Assembly: GCA_021307315.1 (NCBI GenBank)
Contig: JAJSPD010000035.1
Span: 372,001 to 436,000, forward strand
From: Bisporella sp. PMI_857
Taxonomy: Eukaryota > Ascomycota > Leotiomycetes > Helotiales > Helotiaceae
Length of the DNA stretch: 64,000 bases
Reading direction: 5' to 3'
Shown: positions 1 to 12,305 of the stretch, in pieces
Layout of the letters: each line of letters starts with the position of its first letter
Numbering within the stretch: the stretch's first letter is position 1
Program-made: the position numbers and the translations under genes
The notes under the pieces: generated by a model
What the model saw: the letters and a program-made list of their open reading frames with translations, nothing else
The model's database searches: none
Told to the model about the DNA's origin: nothing

Positions 1-394
1 TGAGAGGGGCATGATGGGAAGGTGAGCAGGAGATGAGGCGGTGACTTGAAGGGAAGCAGTTTGGGTTCCTGTTTAACGGGGTGATATTATAAGCGATCTT
101 GTTTATAGATGTGAAATGGAAGGAACGCGGTAGAAGGCTAGAACTTGGTAGATGGGCTCACTACAGGTATTGCAGGCAAGGCAGCGAATGAGAGGGGAGA
201 AAAAGCTGTGTAAGGTTTTGTTGCATGTCTGAGAGGGCGTTGCACTCTGAAAAAAGTAAAGGTTTGCAGGAAGCTGTGTAAACGAGGCAGAAGGAGGCTT
301 AAGAAGAGGTCACCATTTCATTACAGGGGCTACCGAAAAGTTAAGCTGGTAGAGGATCTATTAACAGGACCCATCATTTTGGAGGCCGATTCTT
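1..394. other. non-coding flank
   Basis: No supportable gene. This is the 3' flank of the NmrA-like gene, whose stop codon is at 395. The sequence is purine-rich on the + strand and lacks a long frame or recognisable motif. Confidence 0.4.
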
Positions 395-1421
395 TTATGC
401 AAGGACTTTCTTCCAAACGGCCTCTACATCATCTTCTGACCAACCCTTAATGCCTAAAAGCTCGTTATCAGTCTTATCGAACAATGCACCATATCCCTCG
501 CCAAAGATGCCGACAAAGAGGTAGTCAAATAACGCTCCGTGGTCCCCCTTAGCAAGCCTCTCATCCGCAGCCTTGCGTACCTCCACCACATCTGCTGGGA
601 CAGGAGACCAGGACTTCGAGGGATTGGCTTTCTTGGCAAGTGCGAGAAGCTTGTTTTGAGAGATGCGGATGTCCTCAACATAGACGTCACGATTGACGGT
701 CTCGGCGGGGTGAGTGAGGACCCCAACCACAGCGTTTCCGACGGTCGCCAGAGAGGTGGAGCTAACGAGCTGGTCGCCGCCGTTGAAGATGCGTGGTTTA
801 CCCTCTTGGTAAGCGAGAGTGAATCCGACCTCGATTCCCCAGTCAAGGAACGGCCCGTTAATCACCTGACTCCTGTTAGCACCTATCAATGAGAGGAAAA
901 GGATGATGGGGATGACATACGTATGAGTATGTAAAGTCCTTGTTTGCGGCGGCTTTCTCCTCGATGTACTTGCGGATAGCAACTTTATGACCGAAGATGG
1001 GCAGTTGTGCAGTGTTTGGGTTTGCGATGTTGGATCCGAATTCTGATGGCAGGAACCGTTTTACTCCAGCCTTAATCGCTGCATCAATGAGGACCGTTTG
1101 GCCTTCGAATCCTTGGTTCTACGTGATGTCAGCACTCATCACCCAAATCACCCTAATCGAGAAACCAAAGGGTGAAATAGACTGAGAACCTACTCCGACG
1201 AGAGAAACAACAGCATCTTGTCCTTGGAAAGCAGTAGCCACCGAATCAACTGAAGAATAGTCCGCGGTCTTGACAGTAACTGAGTCTGGGAAAGTAGACT
1301 TGGAGGAGGAGCGAGTGACGACGGTAAGGTTGAATTTGTTGGAGTTAACGAGTGCATCAAAGACTGGCTTTCCAAGGGTGCCAGTGGCGCCAAGGACAGC
1401 AACGTTCTTGATGGTAGACAT
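395..1421 (-). CDS. NmrA-like / isoflavone-reductase-type NAD(P)-binding protein
   Basis: Three exons on the minus strand: 1421-1194, 1118-921 and 865-395, giving 298 residues. Both introns (1193-1119 and 920-866) have GTAGGT or GTATGT donors and AG acceptors, and the phases agree. The N-terminus shows a Rossmann dinucleotide motif, VAVLGATGTLGKPV, near residue 8. Across the exon 1/2 join the protein reads VVSLVG then NQGFEGQTVLIDAAIKAG, followed by KRFLPSEFGSN, the usual NmrA/isoflavone-reductase sequence. Members are atypical SDRs that either reduce small molecules or act as NAD(P)-sensing regulators; nothing here tells which. It is probably cytosolic, as no signal peptide is visible. It diverges from the FAD monooxygenase at 2729 across 1.3 kb, so co-regulation is possible but unproven. 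Confidence 0.88.
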
Positions 1422-2728
1422 ATTGGAGCCCTGATAATTGTTCTTGGTGTGAATGCTGGACTTGGGAGAGTAGGGTTACGGTTTGGGACAACTGATAGGT
1501 AAGTGGAAGATGTAGTTATTGTTGGGAGACATTCTAAGAGAAAGACCTCCACATATATATACTTCTCGGGACGGGAGTTCTGGTAAGCGCGAGCAACAAC
1601 ACGAATGTCGCAATCCGGCTTCCCTTGAGCGGGGCAGGATCGCATTTGCAAGCTGAGGGGAATCTTCCGCCATGGAGTGGCAGCTGTAACACAGCATTAA
1701 ACACCTGCTTAGCCAATATGATCCATGAATGTCAACATAGTCAAAGTCTAAACTGCAGCAATTGAGGAGGGGAGAGGCTGACAAATGTGGGAGCCGTGGT
1801 CGAGAAGCGGCAACCCCACCTCCCCTCCCACCCTCCCACCCAAGCCGACTCGGCTCATCCACATCCCGGCGCCCACATTCTTTAGAGCACACTCAGCTCG
1901 TCAAGTTACATAATATCGCCTGGGACGGCGAGCACCGTTATGTTAAAGCCGAAACAAAGTGATGCAAAATTATTGGATATAATAGAGGTATTTGGAATAA
2001 GAGCAGGCTTGACATGCCCTGGTGGCTTCGAGCAGTCGGCAATTAAGTGGAAATCTGAGGCTCCACAGAGAGTCCTCAGGTCCCAATATATCTTATTGTA
2101 GACCTCCAGTTCTTCTTCCCTTGACATTCCCGGCTAAACCTAAACCTTTGACAATTGACGCCTCTCTTCTCTGATGGTTCGCCATCATGGTTTGTGCATA
2201 TTTGTCACGTGATCGAAAAATACTATATCGCCTTCCCAAGTAATAAATGAATTCGTTCTAGAATCTTTTAAAAAGAACTCATTCTTCCGAACACTGACCT
2301 CAAGTTTACGGGGAGATCTTGCGGAACCGGCGGTAGAAGCATCCGTCGGGACTGTATCCAGGGGCTTGAGGCAGACGCGCCGCGACACCAACAAAGTTCA
2401 AAGAATATGATAGCTTCAGATTCAGTCGTATGAGCGCCTACCATGAGGTAATTTTTGTGCCGTATGCGGCGCTGTAGCTACCGGCCTATCAAGCTCGCTT
2501 CGGTGGGCCTTTGGAGTGGTCTTACATGCATTCCTCACAGCCAGTAAATTTGACTACGTGTTCAACTACAACAGAATACAGCACTCGCCCTGTCTAAATT
2601 CCGAGCAAGCTTCTTCCAGGTCTTAACCTTAATTCTATAGAGGATTAGGGTTATTCGGTTAATACATTCCAAGCTCATCTATTGTGGAAAACGAGCAAAA
2701 CACAAAACGCCGATGAGACTGGGATGAA
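1422..2728. other. intergenic region between divergent oxidoreductase genes
   Basis: About 1.3 kb with only short ORFs without family signatures. It must hold the promoters of both flanking genes. A C-rich tract lies around 1815-1850. No gene can be supported. Confidence 0.4.
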
Positions 2729-4002
2729 ATGTCCATCAAGCTGCCAATAATAATTGCCGGCGCTGGCGTAGTCGGACTCACCCTCGCGCAAGGGCTCAAA
2801 AACCATGGAATCCCGTTCGAGATCTACGAGCGGGACATGCATATAGACCGTGCTGCTGGTTGGGGGATTACAATCCATTGGGCGCTCCCAGCACTAAAAT
2901 CGTGTTTACCACCAGCACTTTACGATCGTATAGACGAGGTCCAAGTGGACCCGCAACAAGGAATTAAAGACACGGGTCGGTTTTTGTTTTTAGATCTTGC
3001 GACCGCAAAACCAAGATATGTGATTCCACCAAATCCGAGGCGGCGAGTAAGTAGATTGAAGTTCAGGGCGTTGTTGGCAGAAGAATTGGATGTGAAATGG
3101 AATATGCAAGTCAGTGGCTTCATTGCAGATTCTGAAGACTCGATACGAGTTAATTTTTCAGATGGGACGGCGACTAGAGGTTCTATGCTTATTGGTGTTG
3201 ATGGAAGCGGAAGTAAGATAAGGCGAATGCTTGTGGGCGAAGAAGCTGGAAGGCTAAATCAGCTTCCTGTTCGACTCTTGGGAGTGACTCTTCGGCTCAC
3301 GGCAGATGAGGTGAAACCTTTAAGAGACATTGATCCGTTGTTATTCCTAGGGAGTCATCCAGAAACTGGCGTCTTTTTATGGTACTCGACACTGTCAACC
3401 CCGGAAGTAAACGGGTCACAAGGAGATGACGCGCACTTTGAAGGTCAACTGAACATATCTTGGATCGTTAGGTCGGAAGAGGACGAGGTCCCTGCTCTCG
3501 ACCGCGAAAGGGTTGCGAAAATGAAGCAGATGGCAAAGCCATTTGAAGCGAGGTTGAGGAAGGCGGTAGAGAATATTCCTGATGATTCTGAGGTATTAGA
3601 GATCAAGGTCCAGGATTGGCCAACGCAAGAATGGCCCACGTATGATGGGAAGGTAACTCTTATCGGGGATGCAGCACATGCTATGACGATGTGTAAGTCC
3701 GTACTCGCCTTACTGAACATGACATGCTAAACAAAGTAGATCGTGGTGAAGCCGCAAATCATGGCATCACAGATGCCGCTCGTTTGTTAGAGCAGCTGGT
3801 TGCTCTTCACTCAGGTAATATATCGCAGAAGGAAGGACTGGAGAACTTTCAAGCCGAAATGAGACCAAGAGCTCATGATGCTGTGCTGCTAAGCCGGCAA
3901 GCCTGTTTAGATGCCCATGATCTAAATAATCTCAAGCCAGATAGTCCATTAGTTAGCAAGCGGGCAAAGATCTTAGAGTCAGGGATCGTTGTCAAGAGTT
4001 GA
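2729..4002 (+). CDS. FAD-dependent monooxygenase (UbiH/PHBH-type)
   Basis: Two exons, 2729-3692 and 3740-4002, give 408 residues. The intron at 3693-3739 has a GTAAGT donor and GTAG acceptor. The N-terminus IIIAGAGVVGLTLAQGL is the FAD-binding GxGxxG motif. The second FAD motif, LIGDAAHAMT, lies just before the intron, and RGEAANHGITDAARL just after it is the usual continuation. The middle holds GVDGSGSKIRR, the family DG motif region. Members hydroxylate or epoxidise aromatic or polyketide substrates with NAD(P)H and O2; the substrate cannot be read here. There is no membrane anchor. The length fits the family, and no neighbouring synthase suggests a metabolite cluster. It is convergent with the HET gene, with 142 bp between stop codons. 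Confidence 0.9.
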
Positions 4003-4144
4003 AACATGGATTCATGAAAAATTTAGAATACATAGTTCCTGTGAGTATTGAAAAACGATCCAAGGTCATTAGATATCCATATCTTTGCTATGAAAAAAAA
4101 AAAACGCTTCAGCTATATGGTTTCGGCAAGCTGCACCTTAAAAT

Positions 4145-6681
4145 TTAGACAATTTTGAGTGTCTGCATCTCACAGCTTTCTCCAAACCAACTGTCTTTGA
4201 AAATAGGAGCTCCAACATCAACGCCTTTAGGGTGGGGCTTTGGGCTCTTCCCAAAGGTCTCAATAGCTCGGAAATACCCAACCCGTCTGTAAACATGGGA
4301 TTCCATCGTAGCAGCCAACATAAGGCCAGAGGTATGCAATGCATATGGTGCTAGCATTGTGTCATCTTGGCCATCTATACTATTGTCATTGTAGTAAAAA
4401 AGACTGCTGAGAAAACGCTGTCTCTTTGGCCGATTTGCTCCTTCCGCCTGGACGCGGAAATAGAGTACATCGTTAGGAGTGAAGTCTAAGGAGTCTGGCC
4501 ATTGGCAAACGAGCAAGTTGCGCTTGCTTTCATGGGTCCCTTGTTCCATCTGAAGTGCTTCTATAATGATCCTTTCTTGATCCGTAGTGAAGGCGTCATC
4601 CACCAAGAGTGTGATACCTGCCACTGTATTGAGCTTCCCAGAGAGGACCGCAAAATTTTGCGTGCTTGTTGCTTCGCTGTATGTTGCACAAAATATTTTG
4701 TCTGATAGATAGCCATTGTCTGGATGAACACGTAGAGCGCGTCTTCTTGCTAATTCCTCTACCAATTTCCCAACAGCATCTGGATCTGCAAGATCAGTAC
4801 GCGAATCCTCTGGCCAGGCTTCATCGGAAAGTGGGTACCAAAAGGTCGCAGACATTCTGTCAACACTCATAGGCGCATATTTTATGGGCTTCCCAATTAT
4901 TGCCCAAGACCAAGATGGTACCGAAGCTAAACTTGAACATCTCAATCGCAATGAAGCTTCTCCAACTCTCCACAGAAGATGCGACAGGAAGAACTGCTTC
5001 CATAAACCGGAAACGCACTCGCCTCCGGTAAATTCTTCATAGTATTTTACTACTCCACGAAAAGCAACTAATCTATCAGATTCCTTCGTGAGGTTCATTT
5101 GACTGTATTTCTCAACTGAAAATTTCCAACGATCCGAGAATTCCTCGCTCCATATCTGTTCATCTATTTGAAATGGTCGGGCATAGCCATCATCAAAGCC
5201 AAAGGAGATGGACGATTTATCCTCGAGCTCATGACCATAGTCACAAAGGTGTTTCTCATGACAATCCCAATATACAGCGTTCGCGGTGAAATGTATAACC
5301 CGTGGAGAGAGGTAACGTTCTTGGAGGACCCAGGCTCGACTATTTAACGGTCCGTTTCCAACATCTTCCCGGTAATTTTCTAAAGCCGTGTCATTCTCAA
5401 TATCAATGTAAATAGCATGTGCAGAGTCTCCCCAGACTTGACAACGATGGTTCCTTAGAATATTCCGCAACCTAAACAGGCCGCCCTCGCCACTAGTCGA
5501 AGCCGTTGCTGCGAGTGTGCAGATTGAGTTCCGGTATATACTTCCCATGAACTCGGATTCTCTCTGCCAATCTTCCTCTGAATCTTGAATGATGCACAAG
5601 GAGTCAATCCATATGTATTGATAGCCCAAGCCACGAACTAGATAGATAGCATCTTGGAATGTCTTGGACAAATATTTAAGTGGAATTGCTTTTCGATGGG
5701 TCTCGAGCGATGACGATTCTAGCTTCAGGGGCATCGTAGCTCCCCAGCAGTGGCTTAGTGTCAAGTAATCTGGCATGGGATCTCCTGTTGATATCTCATA
5801 CAAATATGGATCAGTCCCTTCTGCACCTACAGCAACCAGTCTCAAAGGGTGCTTGGAGTCCTTGAGTTGAGTTCTTAGGCAACGTGTATGACCCGCAATG
5901 CATGTTTCTAACCATTCTTTCGCAAGCTCGAGGTTAACCTTAGATGCTGTACAAGGACCCATTTGTGAAGGCTTTTTAGATATCGACACTGCCGGCTGTC
6001 TTCGATTTATCTCCGACACACATGGAACTCCTTCTTCGCCATGTCCTAAGCAATCAGTAGCATGAACCAAAGATAATGCATCCATGCTCAAGAGCCATCA
6101 ACTTTCAGAAATTAAAAGATAGTCTCACCTTCTACCCATTCATGCCACATCCTCAATGTAACAAACTCATCATGCTGCATACTGTCACCGATAGAGATAG
6201 TTATCCACGCCTCGTCGTTCCGCCCATCGCGTGCATGGAATCTCACACCGATCGTCATCTCTACACTCCTCCCATCAAATGACCCCATTCGAACGTTGTC
6301 ACCCGGTGTATCCCACTTCATCCCCATTAGCTCACATAAGTGACAACCCCTCACCAATATCCGCTGCTTATATTTGTATTGCCAATTCAAACTCTGGCTA
6401 GCATCGCCATCCCAGACATGAGAACCCTTTTTGAGTTGTCGCTTCGAAACCTTGCAGAATTGGGAAGATGGGAGCTTGAAGATGTTGATCCAGTGACATT
6501 CTTTCACAAAATTGATGCACTCTTCGCAAAGGATATTTACTGTGTTGGGAAAAGGTGGGTGACATGGACATTGCAGTAATGGGTCATCTGATGGTAACGA
6601 TGGGATCTGGATCTGGTGTAGTGATTCTTTTGAAAGTGTGTTTCCTAAACTTTTAGAAATCCATGAGCGAAGACGGGGCAT
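4145..6681 (-). CDS. HET-domain (heterokaryon incompatibility) protein
   Basis: Two exons, 6681-6129 and 6045-4145, give 817 residues. The intron (6128-6046) has a GTGAGA donor and TTAG acceptor. The HET core lies roughly at residues 275-440: YLTLSHCWG opens it, YIWIDSLCIIQDSEEDW follows, and AWVLQERYLSPRVIHF closes it. The first exon holds several Cys pairs (CPCHPP, CEEC, CHLCEL) that could bind metal, but I do not recognise a named domain. HET domains trigger cell death or growth arrest on non-self recognition in fungal fusion cells, and genomes carry dozens. There is no NACHT or repeat domain, so this is a stand-alone HET protein of unknown partner. A slightly different acceptor is possible; the chosen one keeps the frame and removes little. 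Confidence 0.88.
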
Positions 6682-7695
6682 GGTGATTGATGCTTTTGAA
6701 GAACTGAGGTAAGATTTGAGGCAGGAAAATGGATAGTCATTCCACGTGACAATATGTAACTCTTCAACTTAATATCTAAATATTTACACAGTATGAGGCA
6801 CAATCAATTATTTATACCCAAGAAAGTAATCTTGTATTGTAAACCATGTACTCGGGAAGCTGCGACAAGGAAGAGAGAAGTTTTGTTAAATTTGAATATC
6901 ACGTGATGACATCACCAACCGGCACTGTCGAGATAAGATATGTGGATTGTCAACGACTACTCTGAACTTTGTGTAGAGTCCGTAGAGAGAACAATAAAAT
7001 GAGAGTTGAGTCGGAGCGTCGTCATTAATCTATTTGTGACATTGTTTCTCGACTTGAGACCCGGATAGCAATATGTTTCTACCGTTTTCATATGCATGAT
7101 CGAACAGGGTCCTGACGCTACCTCCAATTAATGTTAACCTGTAATTGAAATACAAATAAATAGGTAGAACATGCTCTACAGGGTGTGTGCAGTATGCCAT
7201 GCGTGAGGCGGGGTCTGGCGTAAATGCTTGAGGCTCAACCAGCCTCTGGAATGAGTGCTCGGAATGCCATCACAGACGCGAACTCTGAATCCCATTGTCC
7301 GCGTCGGTTGTTCACCCACCTTAAGCAATGTCTTCCAACCATTCTCTTGCTCTTGACTGTCTCTCTTTGGCCGATTCCTTGGCCCAGCCTTTCATTAACG
7401 ATTTCTGTTTATCAACACAGTGGCCCAACATGGCGAAGAACCCAAAACTCGACTCATTTTCAATCTTATTCGTATCCCATTATTCCTCGGTCGCATTCTA
7501 TCCGCTCACTGTATCAGGAAGAGAGTTTCTGCCTAGTGGCTATCGATCCAATACTCACTGTCTTGAAAGCCTGCTGCTACCCTGCCCTTGGTGTCTCATC
7601 TTGAGTCGCAGAGGATAAATAGAATCAAACATCATTCCACGACCTCGATTTTCTACTCTACTTCCTCATCTAAGAAAATCAGTAAGTACGTGACG
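6682..7695. other. intergenic, divergent promoters
   Basis: About 1 kb between the HET gene (minus) and the four-pass membrane protein (plus). It is AT-rich from 6750 to 7160 and more balanced afterwards. ORFs at 7224-7604 are short and patternless. A possible upstream ATG for the next gene is at 7588. Confidence 0.4.
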
Positions 7696-9704
7696 ATGGG
7701 AGCTTCTCCAGAAGTAGACGAGGCACTACCAGCAAGTTCCGCGAACCAGACTAGGACGGCGAGAAATATGACACCCGGAGTTGTACTGGCAGCATTGGCT
7801 TTTATGGGAATCACGGCCGTCGTTGGTATTGTAGTTGCGGGCTCGGTATTCTCTTCCAAATCAGTGCGAAATGGTGTTTCTAACGCGGCGATGGGCTCCC
7901 TCTTGATGGCAGTATGTATAAACCAAGAAGAAGTTATGATAATGTCACTGACCAAGCTATAGTCTCTCATCTCGATAATATATATCGCTTTCCACATAAG
8001 AGCGGCTGACAGCAATGAGCCCGTAGGCACTGTCCGCCCACCTGTCATAAGAGTACATGCTATGTGCTTTATCGTTGCACGTGTTGCGCTGCTCTTCTGG
8101 TTGATTACAATTGTATTATCTTGCATAGTAGTTGCGAAGCCATCATTGTGTTTGGTAGGAAGCAACACTTGTAAACTCCAGATTGGAGGACTTGTTGCGG
8201 CAACATTTGCGTTGTAGGTAGATGTCCGCTACACGCAATTCCCGGCTAATGATGGTAGTCTAAGCACCGGCGTTATTTTAACGGCTTTGGAATCATCTCA
8301 GTTTCCTTTCGAAGTGCCCAGGCTCTTTCGATTTACCCGCAAGGAAGGCACATTTGCTGAGAATGTCGATGCCTATGAACGGAGTGTCTCCCAAACATCA
8401 TTCTATCAAGATGAAAATGGCCATCCTTCAGAAAAAAACATAGAGGTTAAGACACAGAACAGGATTCGAACGGAAATAGCACCACCTAAACCGACTCTCA
8501 ATCTCAACAACACATCTATCCTAAGAGAATGGCCAGAAAGACCCCTCACGCCGCTGTTACCTAACCCACCAAAACGAATGAGATCGCACGGCTGGGGCGA
8601 TGAGTGGACCCATAGCCTGAGAGGCAATGGAGGAAACAAGAACTGCGTGGAACCTTCAGATTCCGCCATATCAATGTCCATGTCAGAGTTCTCGTCTGGT
8701 TCAGGTAGAAGTTCAACTGGATATGCACGAAGTTCGTCTGCTGGCTATGCGAGAAGTTCTATGAACTCTGGTTATGCAAGCAATTCAGATCGAGAGTCTA
8801 CTTCTCGACCTATCTCACACCGGCCACGCACACAAAGATGTATCACACCTAGCAGCAGTATTAGCGATCGATCGAGGAGATCCCCGCTATCAACCATGCG
8901 GTATGCTTTTTCTATATCGGGAATTTGTTGCCGTAACTGATATTATATAGATCAGCCGACTGTCCAGAGGTCGCAGTTCGTCCGACCTTGCGATACACTC
9001 CGCCATGCATTCCACCACCTCATCAATGGAGGCTGTCTAGAACTGCATCCATGTCACAGCTTGTTTCTGTAGCCGACGTACATACACTCCAACGCCGAGC
9101 GTCGAACGTGGAGCTTCCAGTGCGATTTCGACGAACAAGTAAAGAGCTGCCACCAATTCCAGGTGCTCAAATGAGCAAATCAAGAAGAAACACGACCGGA
9201 TCGTCCAAAAGAGTGCCACAGGCTTATGTATACTCATACCACGAGCAAGAATTGGAAGACCATATTAGGAAGATCGAAGCGTCTATTGCTCGTACCCACA
9301 GCCAGCGTCAACTCGCACGAACTGCAGTTGCTCGTGCAGGCCTGGAGAGACATCCACAGCCACGAGTTCCTCTACAACCGCTTCCTGCCGTGCCAGCGAC
9401 AACTGATAAGCTTCCACTACAATGGCAATTTGTTTCATGGAGGCAAGACCAGGGGCTCGAGCACCCACAAAAGTCTGTAGAGCGAATGGAGATGCCACAG
9501 CCACAGCAGATCAGGGAGTCCACTGTAGTACGCAGATCACATACTTCAGCGGGCGAGACTGCGGCTGCGCATGGATTTGATGCCACCGAATTTGAGGATG
9601 CGGATGCTCCCGAAGTGAGCTTTGTGAAGGTGCAACCGCTGAGACGGTTGAGCTTGGGAGATCTTCCGACAGGACTTGATTTTGGCAAGTCTTGGGTGAT
9701 TTGA
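7696..9704 (+). CDS. predicted four-pass membrane protein with long disordered tail
   Basis: Four exons, 7696-7911, 7963-8213, 8259-8900 and 8951-9704, give 620 residues with agreeing phases. Introns are 51, 45 and 50 nt. The first ~165 residues carry four hydrophobic segments (around 28-52, 66-84, 105-130 and 140-163), including VVGIVVAGSVF and LLFWLITIVLSCIVVA. The remaining ~450 residues are hydrophilic, Ser/Arg/Pro-rich and likely disordered, with three GYARSS/GYASNS-type repeats near the middle and basic stretches suited to phosphorylation. I do not recognise the family. The start at 7696 has a good context (gacgATGG); an in-frame ATG at 7588 would add 36 residues. A plasma-membrane or endomembrane scaffold is a guess only. 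Confidence 0.75.
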
Positions 9705-10944
9705 GTAAAAGTAAGAAATAAGCTCTGGAAGCATGATTGGCCACGAGAAATGATAGACAGCGATACCATAGAATATGTCTGTAGAGTTTTTAGCGTTAGC
9801 AATTATACCACCCACCAACATTCATTTCCACGAATTGTAGACCTTCGCTGCATGTGCTTGAGCAACGCCACTGTGTGTGAATCGGTCCATATACCGTTTC
9901 AGAAGCCATCCCAATGAAATGGTCCGCAGGGTCCACCACTGACATAGCGGAACAATTGTAACATGACCGTAGAGATTTGAACAGATCAACAGTGCAGTTT
10001 CCAAGCGAATGAGAGGGAAGACATATGCACGACAGAAATGCATGATATCACTTTTGGATGAGATGGCTAGCCCTGGTGAAGCGAACAACGCTTAAAACGA
10101 GGGGAAGGCTGATGATATAAGCATTTTTAAGGATGGTGGACACTCTGCTGAAAAGTGATGTTTTTTGGGGGTTTTTTGGTTCTTTTTAGGGGGGCTGTCT
10201 TAGGGGAGAGAGACAGGGACGATGCAAGAGTGTGGTGATGCGGAGTGACGTAAGGCTACAGTAGGGTGGGTTTAGAAGAGTTGGCCCTGAAGAAAAATAT
10301 TCATTGTCGCTAAACGCGGGGTTCTCCTGCTCCTACGTGGGGTTGACGGCCCCTGGAATAAAAAATACCAATTGGCCCACTGATGATGTATCCTGCAGTA
10401 CAAGTGCCTTAAAGACAACAGAAGATACGTATATTCATTCACTTGGATATCTCTCTCTCCAACCATTGTGAATAGGTTCAATATTACCGCCTCCTCCTTA
10501 ACAGCCACATCTCACATGTATTTGCGGGTGTGATATCGCGTGGTTTCTCTTGACATGACATCAGCCAAAGTCTCATTATAGCATCCCACTGTTTGCACGT
10601 GGTAGCTCCAACATTCCGACGAGACGGCCAAACCCTCACCTGCTTTGCCTTCCCGCCGTCACACGAGCATCCATCAGCATAGCACGTCTCAGCTCAGCTC
10701 AGCTACAAAAAACATAGACATAAAATACTGTGCACGAGCACCCCATCACTCTTGAGCCCTCAAAAAAAAAACAAAAATAAAAAAGGCCGCATATAGTTTA
10801 TAACTTTGCGTTGCAAACACTTCGCTCAAGCCTGTCCCCAGCCACCAACATATATTCTCCATCACCACCTGCGCCTTCACCTAAAAGATTCTGTGGACAC
10901 CAACAAAGAGAAATCAATTCTGGGCATTGACAAGCGACATCACC
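9705..10944. other. intergenic region
   Basis: 1.24 kb with no supportable gene. It includes T/G-rich runs near 10160-10200, CT-rich DNA and an A-rich tract (10760-10790) just upstream of the inhibitor-2 gene, typical of a fungal promoter and leader. Confidence 0.4.
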
Positions 10945-11793
10945 ATGGCATCTACAGACGGTCCTACCAAGCTTCACTCTCCTCCATCGCCATCTACCCA
11001 AAGACCCAGAGGTAAAGGAGTACCCCGCTACCCCTCCAAGCATATACTGACCTTCATAGGTATCCTCAAGAACTCCTTCCACAGATCGCCAAAGCACCAG
11101 TCCCCTATTACTACTGAAGCACCACCTCCCATCTCCCCGGTCCCACAAAGTCGTCCCGACATTACCAGCGAGCTCTCCGACAGAGACATCACCTTGCAAA
11201 ATACGCTACAAAATGCCGGCCATCGTCGATCTTCGTCTGCGGCTCGTCCTGGTGTATCATCGAGACGGCAATCTTCGCACTCCAGTTTAACAGATGCTGA
11301 TGAGCAGAACATGCGGCTAAAGTGGGACGAGGCAAATCTCTATCTGACAGAGCAAGAGAAGAGTTCAACCATGAAGATCGATGAACCAAAGACGCCGTAT
11401 GCTAAGCACTACGACCCTGCGGAAGATGAGGAAGAGCTACATACGCTCGATGCTGATGACTTAATGGTCGATGAGCTCGAGATGGAGAAGACGCGACCTG
11501 GCCGGTCTCCAGGCAAGAATTCCAAGGCGAAGGAGGATGAGATTCCAGGGTTGAGTCTAGGAGAGCCAGAGGAAGCCATTCCAGAACGCGAATTTGATGA
11601 GAATGGCAAACGAGTCCATGTCGCCGGCGAAGAGCATGTAGGCTTGAGCAAAGACGAAATTGAGAAGCACAGGAAATTTGAAGAGATGCGCAAGAAGCAC
11701 TACGAGATGAGAAATGTAGCCTCGCTACTTGGACATCCAGAGTCTGTGGACGATGATGATGATGAGGATATGAATGATACCACACGATCGTGA
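10945..11793 (+). CDS. GLC8: protein phosphatase inhibitor 2 family (Glc8-like)
   Basis: Two exons, 10945-11011 and 11060-11793, give 266 residues. The start ATG sits in caccATGG. The splice creates [11 protein letters not shown], matching the KGILK motif with which IPP-2/Glc8 docks PP1. The core [15 protein letters not shown] followed by [11 protein letters not shown] is the family hallmark; the Thr in KTPYA is the site phosphorylated in IPP-2. A second conserved block ([14 protein letters not shown]) lies near the C-terminus, followed by an acidic tail with six consecutive Asp. It modulates type-1 phosphatase in cytosol and nucleus. The 48-nt intron is a multiple of three with no stop, so retention would insert 16 residues just before the docking motif. 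The length is usual for fungal homologues. Confidence 0.9.
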   Translation: MASTDGPTKLHSPPSPSTQRPRGKGVPRYPSKHILTFIGILKNSFHRSPKHQSPITTEAPPPISPVPQSRPDITSELSDRDITLQNTLQNAGHRRSSSAARPGVSSRRQSSHSSLTDADEQNMRLKWDEANLYLTEQEKSSTMKIDEPKTPYAKHYDPAEDEEELHTLDADDLMVDELEMEKTRPGRSPGKNSKAKEDEIPGLSLGEPEEAIPEREFDENGKRVHVAGEEHVGLSKDEIEKHRKFEEMRKKHYEMRNVASLLGHPESVDDDDDEDMNDTTRS

Positions 11794-12305
11794 TTGACAC
11801 TTCGGAGGAGTTTTTGGAGTGTGGATTAATGATATTGCTCGATGGCAATTTTATGGGTTGGGTTTAGCACTTCCTTTGTTTGTACTAGCTGTTTCTACAT
11901 GGATTCCATATTGGTAGTAGAGTGTCGCCGGGCAATCTGGAGCATAGTCACTCTGTTCAAGCCTTAAGCTTCCGAGGTTCATTAGATTGCTCAATGCAAT
12001 TACGTTATACCTAAGCTGTGATCACAGCAGAGGTTCAATATCCCTTCAAGGAATCTTTCGCATAGCATAACGATGAATTCGCCTCATGTGTAGCATACTA
12101 CCTCCGCACAATAAGGACCCATTATGATTAGCGACTTATCACAATGACAAATGCAGCGCCGGGGGAGGTTTTCTTATTTTCTTTGCATTCAGACAACCAT
12201 TTATCTGGAAGACAGCATTTCGCGGCTTTCATGGCTGGCCCTCCCACACTGCCACACATCCGATTTTCCCACTCTCTCCATCATCATAAACCCTTCACAT
12301 CAACT
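11794..12305. other. 3' region between convergent genes
   Basis: About 0.5 kb between the stop codons of the inhibitor-2 gene (plus) and the cupin-domain gene (minus). No ORF or motif stands out; presumed 3' UTRs. Confidence 0.4.

Noticed and set aside
1476..1892. Minus-strand ORF of 138 codons, Gly/Arg-rich
   Set aside because: It overlaps a C-rich promoter tract upstream of the NmrA-like gene and has no family pattern.
8455..8475. GTTCGAATCC-type word on the minus strand, like a tRNA T-arm
   Set aside because: It lies within an exon of the membrane-protein gene and no acceptor stem or anticodon arm can be folded around it.
2729..9704. Possible secondary-metabolite cluster (FAD monooxygenase with neighbours)
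   Set aside because: No polyketide synthase, peptide synthetase, terpene cyclase, transporter or cluster regulator is present nearby.
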